Of a stretch of 59,606 bases of DNA, positions 28,106-35,838 are shown one piece after another (position 1 is the first letter of the stretch; every line of letters starts with the position of its first letter). A program made the translations under genes and the position numbers. This stretch comes from an uncultured Crocinitomix sp. (GTDB lineage: Bacteria; Bacteroidota; Bacteroidia; Flavobacteriales_D; Crocinitomicaceae). The stretch covers positions 1 to 59,606 of the forward strand of contig CAJQHR010000052.1 in assembly GCA_905478225.1 (NCBI GenBank), in the 5' to 3' direction. The notes beneath the pieces are model-generated. The model did no database searches. It was not told the origin of the DNA and worked only from the letters and a program-made list of their open reading frames with translations.

Positions 28106-28567
28106 AATTTATATTGTTAACCTTATTTTTAATTGGACTATGTTGCGCATATTTTATATGATAACAGCATAATCTATAAATTTAGTTAATTAAAGATTGG
28201 ATTCAAAATTAATAGGGAAATTGATGGAGGGAATTTTTTTTGGCTTTGAAATCGGATTTCATCAAATGCGATAAGCTCGTAACTTTTGAAATATCTCTAA
28301 GAGTTCAAGGGATTTCAAAATAGCAGACTTTCTAAAAAGTAAAAAAGGAGGTTGAAACGTTTTTCACCCCTCCTTTTTTCGCAACCAACTTTAACTATAT
28401 ATGAAAATTTTTAATCTACTTTATATTTGGTTGAAAGGGGGGGCAGAACCTAAGTTTTATCCCCCTTTACCGCAACCAACTTTTTAATATGAAAATCTTC
28501 TACTAATCTTCGGTATGATTACATACAAGTGGTGTTTTTCCCCTAAATAAAAGTGGTTTTTTTTTGA
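28106..28567. other. Structured non-coding region with tandem hairpin units
   Basis: About 460 nt without a gene. Two tandem units are visible: a GC hairpin (28341-28379; then 28434-28468, AAAGGGGG/CCCCCTTT), each followed by CGCAACCAACTTT, an AT stretch and ATGAAAAT (28380-28416 and 28471-28507). TTGGTTG at 28427-28433 can pair with CAACCAA of either copy. Function unknown; see finding. Confidence 0.5.
28341..28379. terminator. Bidirectional terminator-like hairpin
   Basis: AAAAAAGGAGG (28341-28351) pairs with CCTCCTTTTTT (28369-28379), giving a stem flanked by A and T runs usable on either strand. No intact gene ends here, so it may be left from a lost gene or be part of the tandem repeat around it. 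Confidence 0.55.
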
Positions 28568-28762
28568 TTTATTTTTAAACCCTTGATAAACCGTTGGGGA
28601 CGCGAAATTGCGCAACTGAACTCCATCACAGATTCTTGGGATGGAACGGATAAAGGTGGAAACGACGTGCCAGACGGGGTTTATTTCTATACCTACAATG
28701 CCATTTTTACAAATAGTACGGCATTTAATGGTCAAGGCACAGTAACCTTATTGCTTAAATAG
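28568..28762 (+). pseudogene. Orphan type B (gliding-associated) T9SS C-terminal domain
   Basis: The plus-strand frame reads INRWGREIAQLNS, then SWDGTDKGGNDVPDGVYFY and TYNAIFTNSTAF, ending GTVTLLLK and TAG (28760-28762). This is the C-terminal half of the gliding-motility-associated sorting domain (TIGR04131 class: NRWG, W-D-G, G-x-Y-F-Y). TGA at 28565 closes the frame on the 5' side, and no signal peptide or cargo domain is present upstream. It is the scrap end of a large T9SS substrate gene that has otherwise been deleted. Confidence 0.75.
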
Positions 28763-28918
28763 GGCGGGTGGCGCGCATAGTTCTGGCGATTTATTGAAGA
28801 TCGGAAAATTTATTATTACAATGCCTTTATCGAAAAGCACATAAAATGGATCCCCATTTAACATGGAAATCGTAGAGTTGGCGTTTTTGATTGTTTCTAG
28901 CGTGAGAGCTTTAGACAT
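28748..28918 (-). CDS. Possible 56-residue small protein
   Basis: ATG 28918 opens a 56-codon frame (MSKALTLETIKNAN...) with a sensible composition, including DPFYVLFDKGIVIINF, and ends at TAA 28748-28750. It has no recognised domain, no signal peptide and overlaps the orphan sorting domain by 15 nt at its end. It could be a real small gene or a chance frame. I know of no family for it. Confidence 0.3.
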   Translation of the reverse strand: MSKALTLETIKNANSTISMLNGDPFYVLFDKGIVIINFPIFNKSPELCAPPALFKQ

Positions 28919-28990
28919 GTGTCAAAATTGACAATATCTTTTTAGTTCGGATTTTCAAGGCCTGAATTTACTTCATCATCATTTCTATAA

Positions 28991-31072
28991 TTACTTCAAC
29001 TTATGATGCAAATACGCATACATCAAAGCAGAATTAAATGCAGATTGATCAATCGTAGACGAAGCCCCATGACCACCTTCAACAGTTTCATAATAGAAGA
29101 GGGGGTGACCTTGATCAATCATTTTTGCTGCCATTTTACGTGCATGCGCGGGGTGAACACGATCATCTTTTGTAGAGGTCATGAATAAAACCTCCGGATA
29201 CTTTTTGCCTTTATGGACATTGTGATAAGGTGAGTACATCTTGATAAACTCCCAATCATCCGTGTCTGGATCTCCATATTCGCCCATCCAACTTGCGCCT
29301 GCCAACATGTGCGAATAACGTTTCATGTCGAGTAGCGGAGCACCAACAATTACAGCATTAAACAAATCTGGTCGTTGCGTGGCAACAACACCGGCCATTA
29401 AGCCACCATTACTCCAACCAAATGCCCCCAAATGCTCTGGTGAGGTTATTTTCTTATCAATTAAATCCTCACAAACACTATAAAAATCATCATACGCATT
29501 TTGACGTTTTTCTTTTAGTGCGGCTTGGTGCCATGATGGTCCAAATTCGCCGCCGCCTCTAATACATGCCACAACATAAACGTTTCCAGCTTCAATCCAA
29601 CCAATACCAGGATCTGTTTTGTAGCTTGAGCGTTGAGAGATATTGAATCCACCATAAGCATAAACTAACGTCGCATTGGAGCCGTCCAATTTCATTTCAG
29701 GTGGATTACTTTCTTTATACACCATGAAGTAGGGGATCATGGTCCCATCTTTTGATTTGGATTCATGGTATTTTACAACGACACCTGCCGCGTTAAAGCG
29801 ATCTTTTTGCTTTTTAATAACGGTGGAATTTATTCCATCAGAAAAGTAGATGGTCCGAGGGGTATTAAAATTGCTGTAAACGTAATAGAAACCTTTATTT
29901 TCTTTGCTGTATTCTACCAATGATATACTTCCAAACTCAGGCGCTGCGAAATCTATTTTTTTCCATTCCCCATCTTTCAACACCAATTTAGCCACAAAAC
30001 TTTGTACGTTTTTGTAATAATTAATCAAAACAAAATCTTTGCAAGCAGCAACACCATTTACACTTGATCGAGCATCTGGCTCAAACATTTTAACTGGATA
30101 GACTTTACCAGCAAGTAATTGTTTAAAATTCAGACTTACAATTGATCCAATCGGAAAGGTTTCATTGTTAATTTCCCAATCGGACTGTAGCGTGAGAATT
30201 AAATTCCCTTTATAATCATCACTAATCTCAGCGTCTTCAGGAATAGGCAATTCAACCAATTTGTCATCCACCATATAATGCGCGGAGTGTTTATAAAACG
30301 TCTCATATAATATTATGCCATGTAAATACTCGCCATCAGTGAAGTCAGAAAAACCCCAAATCCCCATATAGTTATCAGGTCCTTCAAAAATGGTTACGGC
30401 ATCCTTAAGATCTGTACCACGTTTCCATTTTTTTTCAATTCTAGGATAGCCAGAAGTAGTCAAGCTTCCTGTACCAAAATCTCTTGAGATAATCAGTTCA
30501 TCTTTTGACAACCATCCTACAGAACCTTTGCTAGGAGGGAGGTAGAAGCCATTTTTTACGAATTCCATTTTCTCTAAATCAAATTCGCGTACTTCATTTT
30601 TATCTTTACCACCGTCAGAAAGTCTGATTAAGCAGCGCTTGTTATCTGGCTTGAACATTGTCGCACCTTGAAAAACCCATTTTTTATTCTCCTCAGCAGA
30701 GAGTTCATCTAAATCAAGAATCGTTTTCCATTCGTTCATGTTGTTGTCATAATCTTCCTTGGACATGGTTCGCCAAATTCCGCGAACATGATTTTCGTCT
30801 TGCCAAAAATTATAAATCGTATTCCCTACAAGGTTTGGATAAGTGAGTTTATCCTTATCACTGTACACCTCCTTGTATTTATTGAAGAGCTTATCGAATT
30901 CAGGTGTAGCTGTAATTTTGTCTTTCGTCAGTTTATTTTGGGCCAATACCCAATCCATAGAACTGTCGCTTTCAACTTCTTCAAGCCAGAGGTAAGGATC
31001 GTTTTCCTGCGTATAAGCCTTAGAAGCCAGCACAGATAATAAAGAGAGAGTAATAATGAGGATATTTTTCAT
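28991..31072 (-). CDS. Prolyl oligopeptidase (S9A family)
   Basis: About 693 residues. The start is taken at ATG 31072, where a signal peptide begins (MKNILIITLSLLSVLASKAY); the longer frame upstream has no signal character. NDPYLWLEEVES is the standard start of the S9A propeller domain. The C-terminal alpha/beta-hydrolase domain has the nucleophile in GWSNGGLMAG, the Asp in TSTKDDRVHP and the His in EGGHGASS, a complete Ser-Asp-His triad. It hydrolyses peptides after proline. Export to the periplasm is predicted, which fits peptide scavenging. Confidence 0.92.
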   Translation of the reverse strand: MKNILIITLSLLSVLASKAYTQENDPYLWLEEVESDSSMDWVLAQNKLTKDKITATPEFDKLFNKYKEVYSDKDKLTYPNLVGNTIYNFWQDENHVRGIWRTMSKEDYDNNMNEWKTILDLDELSAEENKKWVFQGATMFKPDNKRCLIRLSDGGKDKNEVREFDLEKMEFVKNGFYLPPSKGSVGWLSKDELIISRDFGTGSLTTSGYPRIEKKWKRGTDLKDAVTIFEGPDNYMGIWGFSDFTDGEYLHGIILYETFYKHSAHYMVDDKLVELPIPEDAEISDDYKGNLILTLQSDWEINNETFPIGSIVSLNFKQLLAGKVYPVKMFEPDARSSVNGVAACKDFVLINYYKNVQSFVAKLVLKDGEWKKIDFAAPEFGSISLVEYSKENKGFYYVYSNFNTPRTIYFSDGINSTVIKKQKDRFNAAGVVVKYHESKSKDGTMIPYFMVYKESNPPEMKLDGSNATLVYAYGGFNISQRSSYKTDPGIGWIEAGNVYVVACIRGGGEFGPSWHQAALKEKRQNAYDDFYSVCEDLIDKKITSPEHLGAFGWSNGGLMAGVVATQRPDLFNAVIVGAPLLDMKRYSHMLAGASWMGEYGDPDTDDWEFIKMYSPYHNVHKGKKYPEVLFMTSTKDDRVHPAHARKMAAKMIDQGHPLFYYETVEGGHGASSTIDQSAFNSALMYAYLHHKLK

Positions 31073-31337
31073 TAGAAATGATTTTGATTTAAAACAAATA
31101 TAAGGTTCGAATCCAATAACACAATTTAATAAATGACAAACGGTTAAAAGAGCTTCTCTGTGTTTTCGCCAAGCTTTAGGATAGCGCAGCGAACACCGCA
31201 ATATTCGTTGATTTTTTTTAAGATCTTTGCTTTGCGATTGGTTGATCTACAATTGGTTTAATCGCTGGTTAGTTTTATATTTATGGCATTCGTTTTTAGT
31301 AATGAATCCAACCCTTAAATTTAATTTGTAAGACACA

Positions 31338-31475
31338 ATGATTGCTCTGATTATATTGGTTTTTGTTCATTTGGCTGTTTTAGGTGTTTGGATACCACGC
31401 TATAAAATGATGCGAGACATGAAACGCATGGACGAACGCGAGGAAATGGATGTTTTGGATAATCTAGCCGATTAA
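31338..31475 (+). CDS. Small single-pass membrane protein (45 aa)
   Basis: ATG 31338 to TAA 31475. The sequence is one hydrophobic helix (MIALIILVFVHLAVLGVWI) followed by a positively charged and then acidic tail (RYKMMRDMKRMDEREEM). This arrangement suits a small inner-membrane protein with a cytoplasmic tail. No family is recognised. It is isolated between the prolyl oligopeptidase gene and the Usp remnant. Confidence 0.5.
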   Translation: MIALIILVFVHLAVLGVWIPRYKMMRDMKRMDEREEMDVLDNLAD

Positions 31476-31673
31476 TTCTAATCGCGCAGAATTGGGTCTA
31501 ATTCCCTATCCACCTAATTTTATAGGCACAATACAGTTCCAAATTTCAACCCTAATTATTGTTTTAACCAGTTATTTGATTTTGGTGAGTAATATCAGTT
31601 TACGCCTTGACGCAACTCATTCATAAAGGACTATTTAATCCCGAAATTTGATGAATAGATAAAAACATACCAA

Positions 31674-32535
31674 ATGAACATCTGATTTCCAACAGATTTT
31701 TCAGAGAATTAAAGAACGGCATTGAAATATGCCAGCAATTTAGTGACACGCCTGAATGGTGCACTAACAATCGTCAAGGCCTATGACGTTCCGGCAATGG
31801 AATCCCTAGGGATAAACGCGAAAGGTACATTTGATACCGGGCCAACAGGACGATTGCAAAAGAGAGTTGCTGAGGATAAAAGGGCAGCTGTTGAGGAAAA
31901 ATTAGCCGAAATGCAACTAGAATCGGGATTGTCCTAAGACCAATGCAAAGTTGTTTCTAAAAGTGGAGTTATAAAAACCGAATTTGACAAAATGCTCCGA
32001 AACGAAAAATATCATTTAATCGTTATGGGAACGCGGGGAGAAGGCACACAAAAAGGGCTTTTTTTTAGCGGAATTGCCAATCATCTCATCAAAACAGCGG
32101 GCTGCCCAGTATTGGCAGTGCCAGAAGACACGAATTATCAACCAATTGAGCGCATACTTTGATTTAGCACATGACGAAACATACAACTTAAAATGGTTAG
32201 TTGGCTATGCAAAGCTTTAGAATGCAGGAATCCATTTATTGCACGTGAATAGTAGTAAAGCAGACAATAGCCAGGAAGAGCTAAATCAACTGATCGACGA
32301 ATTGTAGTAAGATAGAATCACGCATCAAATTATAACAACTAAGGATGACGTTTCGACCATAATACTTGATCATTGTGAAAGTAAAGATGCAAACCTAATT
32401 GCCATGACCACGCATAGCACCAGCTTATTTGATAAACTTTTTCATTTCAGCGTCAGCACAGATATTTTGAAGAAAGTCAACATTCCGTTCATGGGATTCG
32501 CTGACAAGAAAACGGTGTATTATCATTTTGAATAA
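31674..32535 (+). pseudogene. Universal stress protein (tandem Usp) pseudogene
   Basis: From ATG 31674 the sequence reads MNI, stop, FPTDFSEN, stop, RTALKYASNLVTRLNGALTI, the classic Usp N-terminus. After a further TAA near 31935 come HLIVMGTRGEGTQKGLFFSG and CPVLAVPED, the ATP-binding tail of the first Usp domain. A frameshift near 32158 leads into a second Usp domain (ILFDLAHDE, HLLHVNSS, LIAMTTHS) interrupted by TAG and TAG-TAA before ending at 32535. At least six lesions show that it is dead. Intact relatives would have ~280 residues. Confidence 0.85.
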
Positions 32536-32589
32536 TTACGCCTTGTTTTTTTATTGGGCCTAATTGTTAGGGCTTTGCGCATATAGTTA

Positions 32590-32769
32590 ATTGGGCAGAT
32601 GTTCAGAATTTGATATTTGCAGGGAATGGAGCGTTTGGAATATTCTAGGCGATTCTCGGTGATTCAGTATTTGAGGTTTTTGGCGTGTTGTTATTAATTG
32701 GGCTTTTTTCAGAAATTGATATTTACGGGGAAATGGTCGTTTAAAAATTTCTAGGCGATTCTCAGAGCG
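32590..32769. repeat. Pair of diverged 73-bp direct repeats
   Basis: Copies at 32590-32662 and 32697-32769 share ATTGGGC at the start, a TTGATATTT core, GGGAA(A)TGG, CGTTT and CTAGGCGATTCTC at the end. Spacing is 107 bp. Not coding in either copy. Confidence 0.65.
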
Positions 32770-33176
32770 TTAAGTTTTGGCTGATTATAAATTGAGATGA
32801 GCGTGCAAAGATTTGTTCGGCGGTTTTATTTTTTAGCAGAAATTTTGGTTTGAGAGAAGTGGGGCTTTAATGAACAATTGGGCGTTGATGATTGTTACGG
32901 TAGAAATGCTATTTAACATAATATATATTATAGGCTAAAAAGAGCATTTTCTTTAATACGGGAGATTCTTCTCTTTGAGCAACTATAATGTATCTTATGT
33001 CTGCGCTAATTCTGCAGCGCGCACAAAGTCCAAGCAAAATTAGCTTGCTGAAGTAAATAGATTCTTTGATTTGAAATTCTCGCTCTTTTAATGAAATCCG
33101 TTTGGCGTCTATAGTCCAGCCTATAATTCGCCGTTATGTTAAATTGCCTCACAGCCAAACACACTCATTGCTTTGT

Positions 33177-33208
33177 AAATTTTTAATATTTGAAATAATA
33201 TTAAAAAT
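33177..33208. repeat. AT-rich palindrome
   Basis: AATTTTTAATATT (33177-33189) and AATATTAAAAATT (33196-33208) are perfect inverse complements with a 6-nt loop. It lies about 185 nt downstream of the symporter stop, with no T-tract typical of a terminator. Confidence 0.6.
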
Positions 33209-33392
33209 TACACACAATATGCCAACGCTGGCCAACACACAAGTTTTTATTTCTGCCAGACCACAAAAAAAGGTTTATTCTTTCTCTCCCAACGCACACA
33301 TAAGCTATAGCAAATTCTCTCCATTGCATTCCGTTCAGTTTGCCATAACTTATATTACTGCTTGGATCACCAATCGATTGACATTTTTTAAA

Positions 33393-35006
33393 CTACTCCT
33401 CATCAGATGCGAAATTCTTTACATATTCTTCTTTTCTTCGCTCCTTAATTTCTTCAGGCGTGTAATTATAATTGGCAGCAGCATCTATATCTTCGATCAT
33501 TTTTACAGCCTCGGCTTTTGGAGGGTAGATTTTGGAGACAATTATTCCTACAATCATGGCAATGGCAAAGGAGGGTCCTAATACATCCAACTGTTCTAAA
33601 TAGGCCGCAATAGATTCAATTTTAGAAAACACAAACTTGAACAAGATGACCGACGTAAACCCGGTGATCATAGATGCTATGGCGCCCCTTTCAGAATACC
33701 CTTTCCAAAACAACGAAAGAATTATTACAGGACAGAATGTTGCCGCGATTCCAGACCAGCCAAAAATCATTATCCAAAAAACCTTTCGCTCTGGATATAA
33801 ATTATATAATAAAATGGCAATACCAAGAGCCGCCAAAGCCATAGCCACAGTAACTAATCTTGAGAACTTTGTTAAATCCTTGTCCTTTAAATTTGGTCTA
33901 AATATTTTTTGATAAAAGTCACGCGTTATTGCACTTGACGCAAGAATTAGAAGCGAGTCAATTGTTGACATAATTGCAGATAATACGATTGCAATAAAAA
34001 TCGCCACTAGGACAGTTGGTAAGACTTCATGTGTTATCATGCTTAAAACATCTTCTCCTCCTGTACCTAAAATTACCTCAGGATCTTCGCCATGACTTGT
34101 GAAATATATTCTAGCAAGAATACCTATCGTTACAGCTGCAGCATCCGTTAATAGTGTAAAAACCAAGGCCACCCATTTTCCCTTATCAATTTCTTTCTCA
34201 CTTTTAATAGACATGAATCGAACATAGACTTGAGGAGCACCCAAGAAACCTAATCCTATCATTGAAAATCCTAAAATGGTAAAGATATTCATCCATAAAT
34301 CGTTACTTCGGCCCATGACTTGAGTCAAAGTTGGATCTATAGCTTTTAGTCCTTCTGTGATATCGGTGCCGTGATCCATTGAAAACCAAATCACAATCGG
34401 CAGCAGCACTAAACCAAAAAACATTAAAATTCCCTGGAACATATCAGACCAAACTGCGGCGACAAAGCCACCAATAAAAATATAGAGGAGAACAATGACG
34501 AAGCCAATCAACGCACCTAACCTATAGTCGATATTAAGCATTGATTCAAATGCAATGCCTGTTACATCCATCTGTGAGGCCACATAAATGACCACAAAAA
34601 TAACAAGAACAGAAGCCGCAATAATTCGAAGTGTATTGGTAGATGATTTGAAATGACTTTGCAGATAATCCGGGATAGTTATGGCTTTGTAATTATCAGA
34701 TCGCCTTTTAAAACGTTTTGCCATAAATTGCCACGAAAGATAGACACCTAGCAATTCTCCAACAACAACCCAATAGGCCGAATAGCCCGCCATTGCTCCC
34801 ATTCCTGTGAGCCCAATTAACAACCAACCAGATTCTCCCGTTGCTCTTGCCGAAAACGCAACAGCCCAAAACCCCATGTTTTTTCCACCAACGTAGTAAT
34901 CGCTCATGCTCTTAATGCGTCGTGAAGCCAATATTCCTATCAGAAATAAAATTCCGACATAAACAGCAAGTACGGCTACCTTAATTATTAAATTTTCATC
35001 TTGCAT
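33393..35006 (-). CDS. Sodium:solute symporter (SSS family, PutP-like)
   Basis: A 537-residue inner-membrane transporter with about 13 helices. Family marks include the SMSDYYVGGKNMGFWAVAFS start, ARATGESGWLLIGLTG and the sodium-site region SAIMSTIDSLLILASSAITRD. These closely resemble the proline carriers (PutP), but substrate specificity cannot be read from sequence alone. The C-terminal tail is long and charged. It is transcribed away from the cysteine dioxygenase operon, with a 269-nt intergenic region containing a palindrome, so coregulation with sulfur amino acid metabolism is possible but unproven. Confidence 0.9.
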   Translation of the reverse strand: MQDENLIIKVAVLAVYVGILFLIGILASRRIKSMSDYYVGGKNMGFWAVAFSARATGESGWLLIGLTGMGAMAGYSAYWVVVGELLGVYLSWQFMAKRFKRRSDNYKAITIPDYLQSHFKSSTNTLRIIAASVLVIFVVIYVASQMDVTGIAFESMLNIDYRLGALIGFVIVLLYIFIGGFVAAVWSDMFQGILMFFGLVLLPIVIWFSMDHGTDITEGLKAIDPTLTQVMGRSNDLWMNIFTILGFSMIGLGFLGAPQVYVRFMSIKSEKEIDKGKWVALVFTLLTDAAAVTIGILARIYFTSHGEDPEVILGTGGEDVLSMITHEVLPTVLVAIFIAIVLSAIMSTIDSLLILASSAITRDFYQKIFRPNLKDKDLTKFSRLVTVAMALAALGIAILLYNLYPERKVFWIMIFGWSGIAATFCPVIILSLFWKGYSERGAIASMITGFTSVILFKFVFSKIESIAAYLEQLDVLGPSFAIAMIVGIIVSKIYPPKAEAVKMIEDIDAAANYNYTPEEIKERRKEEYVKNFASDEE

Positions 35007-35184
35007 AGTGATTGAAATTTTAGGTTTTGCTTTCGAATTAATGAATCATTCAGAATCGCATGAAACAATTCTGAAATATTGCGCAAAATGCTCAAATAAA
35101 ATGGAATAATCGGCGAATTGTGCAAAAAAATCGATAAAAAATAGTCGAAAACTTATGAAAATGACTAAATTAGTACTACGCTTA

Positions 35185-35209
35185 CGATTGATAAAATTGT
35201 ATCAAATCG
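35185..35209. promoter_or_regulatory. Candidate operator palindrome between symporter and dioxygenase
   Basis: CGATTGATA (35185-35193) and TATCAAATCG (35200-35209) form an inverted repeat with a single-base bulge, 67 nt before the CDO start and 179 nt before the symporter start. It is the only strong palindrome seen in this divergent region and could bind a regulator. No match to a known operator is claimed. Confidence 0.35.
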
Positions 35210-35275
35210 ATTAATTGGGTTTAGGGACTAACCTTGGATTTGTACATTGATTGAACATAAAAAGCAAAAAGTCAC

Positions 35276-35824
35276 TTGAGTTCTACAGAGCAAAATCCCT
35301 TAATATTACAATCATTAGACGAGTTATCCTCTGCTTTATCTGAGGTAGAGAGGACGACTTTTGACAGCATCATACGAGCCATGAAAATACCGCGCAGCGT
35401 TTATGAGAATCGCTGCTCTTGGTCTCAGGAATCGTACACCCGAAATTGCATTATTGAAAACGAGAAATTTGAACTCATCCTACTCTGTTGGGAAAAAGGC
35501 CAATTTACGCCAATTCATGACCACGGCGGTGAGGAATGCTGGGTAAAAGTGATTGAAGGTGAATTTAAAGAAACAATTTACCAAAAAGATGATTCTGGTG
35601 AGTTAAAAATGATAAAGTCGGCCATTTCAAAATCGAATGAGATCACCTATATGATTGATTTCATGGGATATCATAGATTGGAAAACCTGTCAAACGGAAG
35701 AAGCATGACACTTCATCTGTACGCAAAACCTATTCACAGTTGTAATATTCTTAACGAAGATTCGGGAAAGTTTGTGAAGAAGGATATGACCTATGACACA
35801 GAATCTGAAAAAAAAACTATTTAA
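35276..35824 (+). CDS. Cysteine dioxygenase, type I
   Basis: A 182-residue cupin that oxidises cysteine to cysteine sulfinate using Fe(II). Iron ligands are H81 and H83 (HDHGGEECW) and H133 (GYHRLEN). Y54 and R56 of YTRN match rat Y58/R60, which bind the cysteine carboxylate and mark the Arg-type, cysteine-specific class. C88 and Y149 (LHLYAKP) align with rat C93 and Y157, which form the thioether cofactor; many bacterial enzymes have Gly instead of Cys. The start is probably TTG 35276, since no nearby ATG is in frame. The PLP decarboxylase starts 14 nt downstream. Confidence 0.9.
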   Translation: MSSTEQNPLILQSLDELSSALSEVERTTFDSIIRAMKIPRSVYENRCSWSQESYTRNCIIENEKFELILLCWEKGQFTPIHDHGGEECWVKVIEGEFKETIYQKDDSGELKMIKSAISKSNEITYMIDFMGYHRLENLSNGRSMTLHLYAKPIHSCNILNEDSGKFVKKDMTYDTESEKKTI

Positions 35825-35838
35825 AACAATAAAACTGC

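Larger units (their letters stand above)
32536..33392. other. Long AT-rich non-coding region with direct repeats and a palindrome
   Basis: About 857 nt with no supported gene. It contains a diverged 73-bp direct repeat (32590-32662 and 32697-32769), a perfect 13-bp AT palindrome (33177-33189/33196-33208), and several CCAAC/CCAAAC-CACA words between 33140 and 33300. Its end abuts the stop of the symporter gene. Confidence 0.5.

Noticed and set aside
31102-31120. GGTTCGAATCC resembling a tRNA T-loop
   Set aside because: The flanking 5-bp T-stem does not pair and there is no anticodon arm or acceptor stem.
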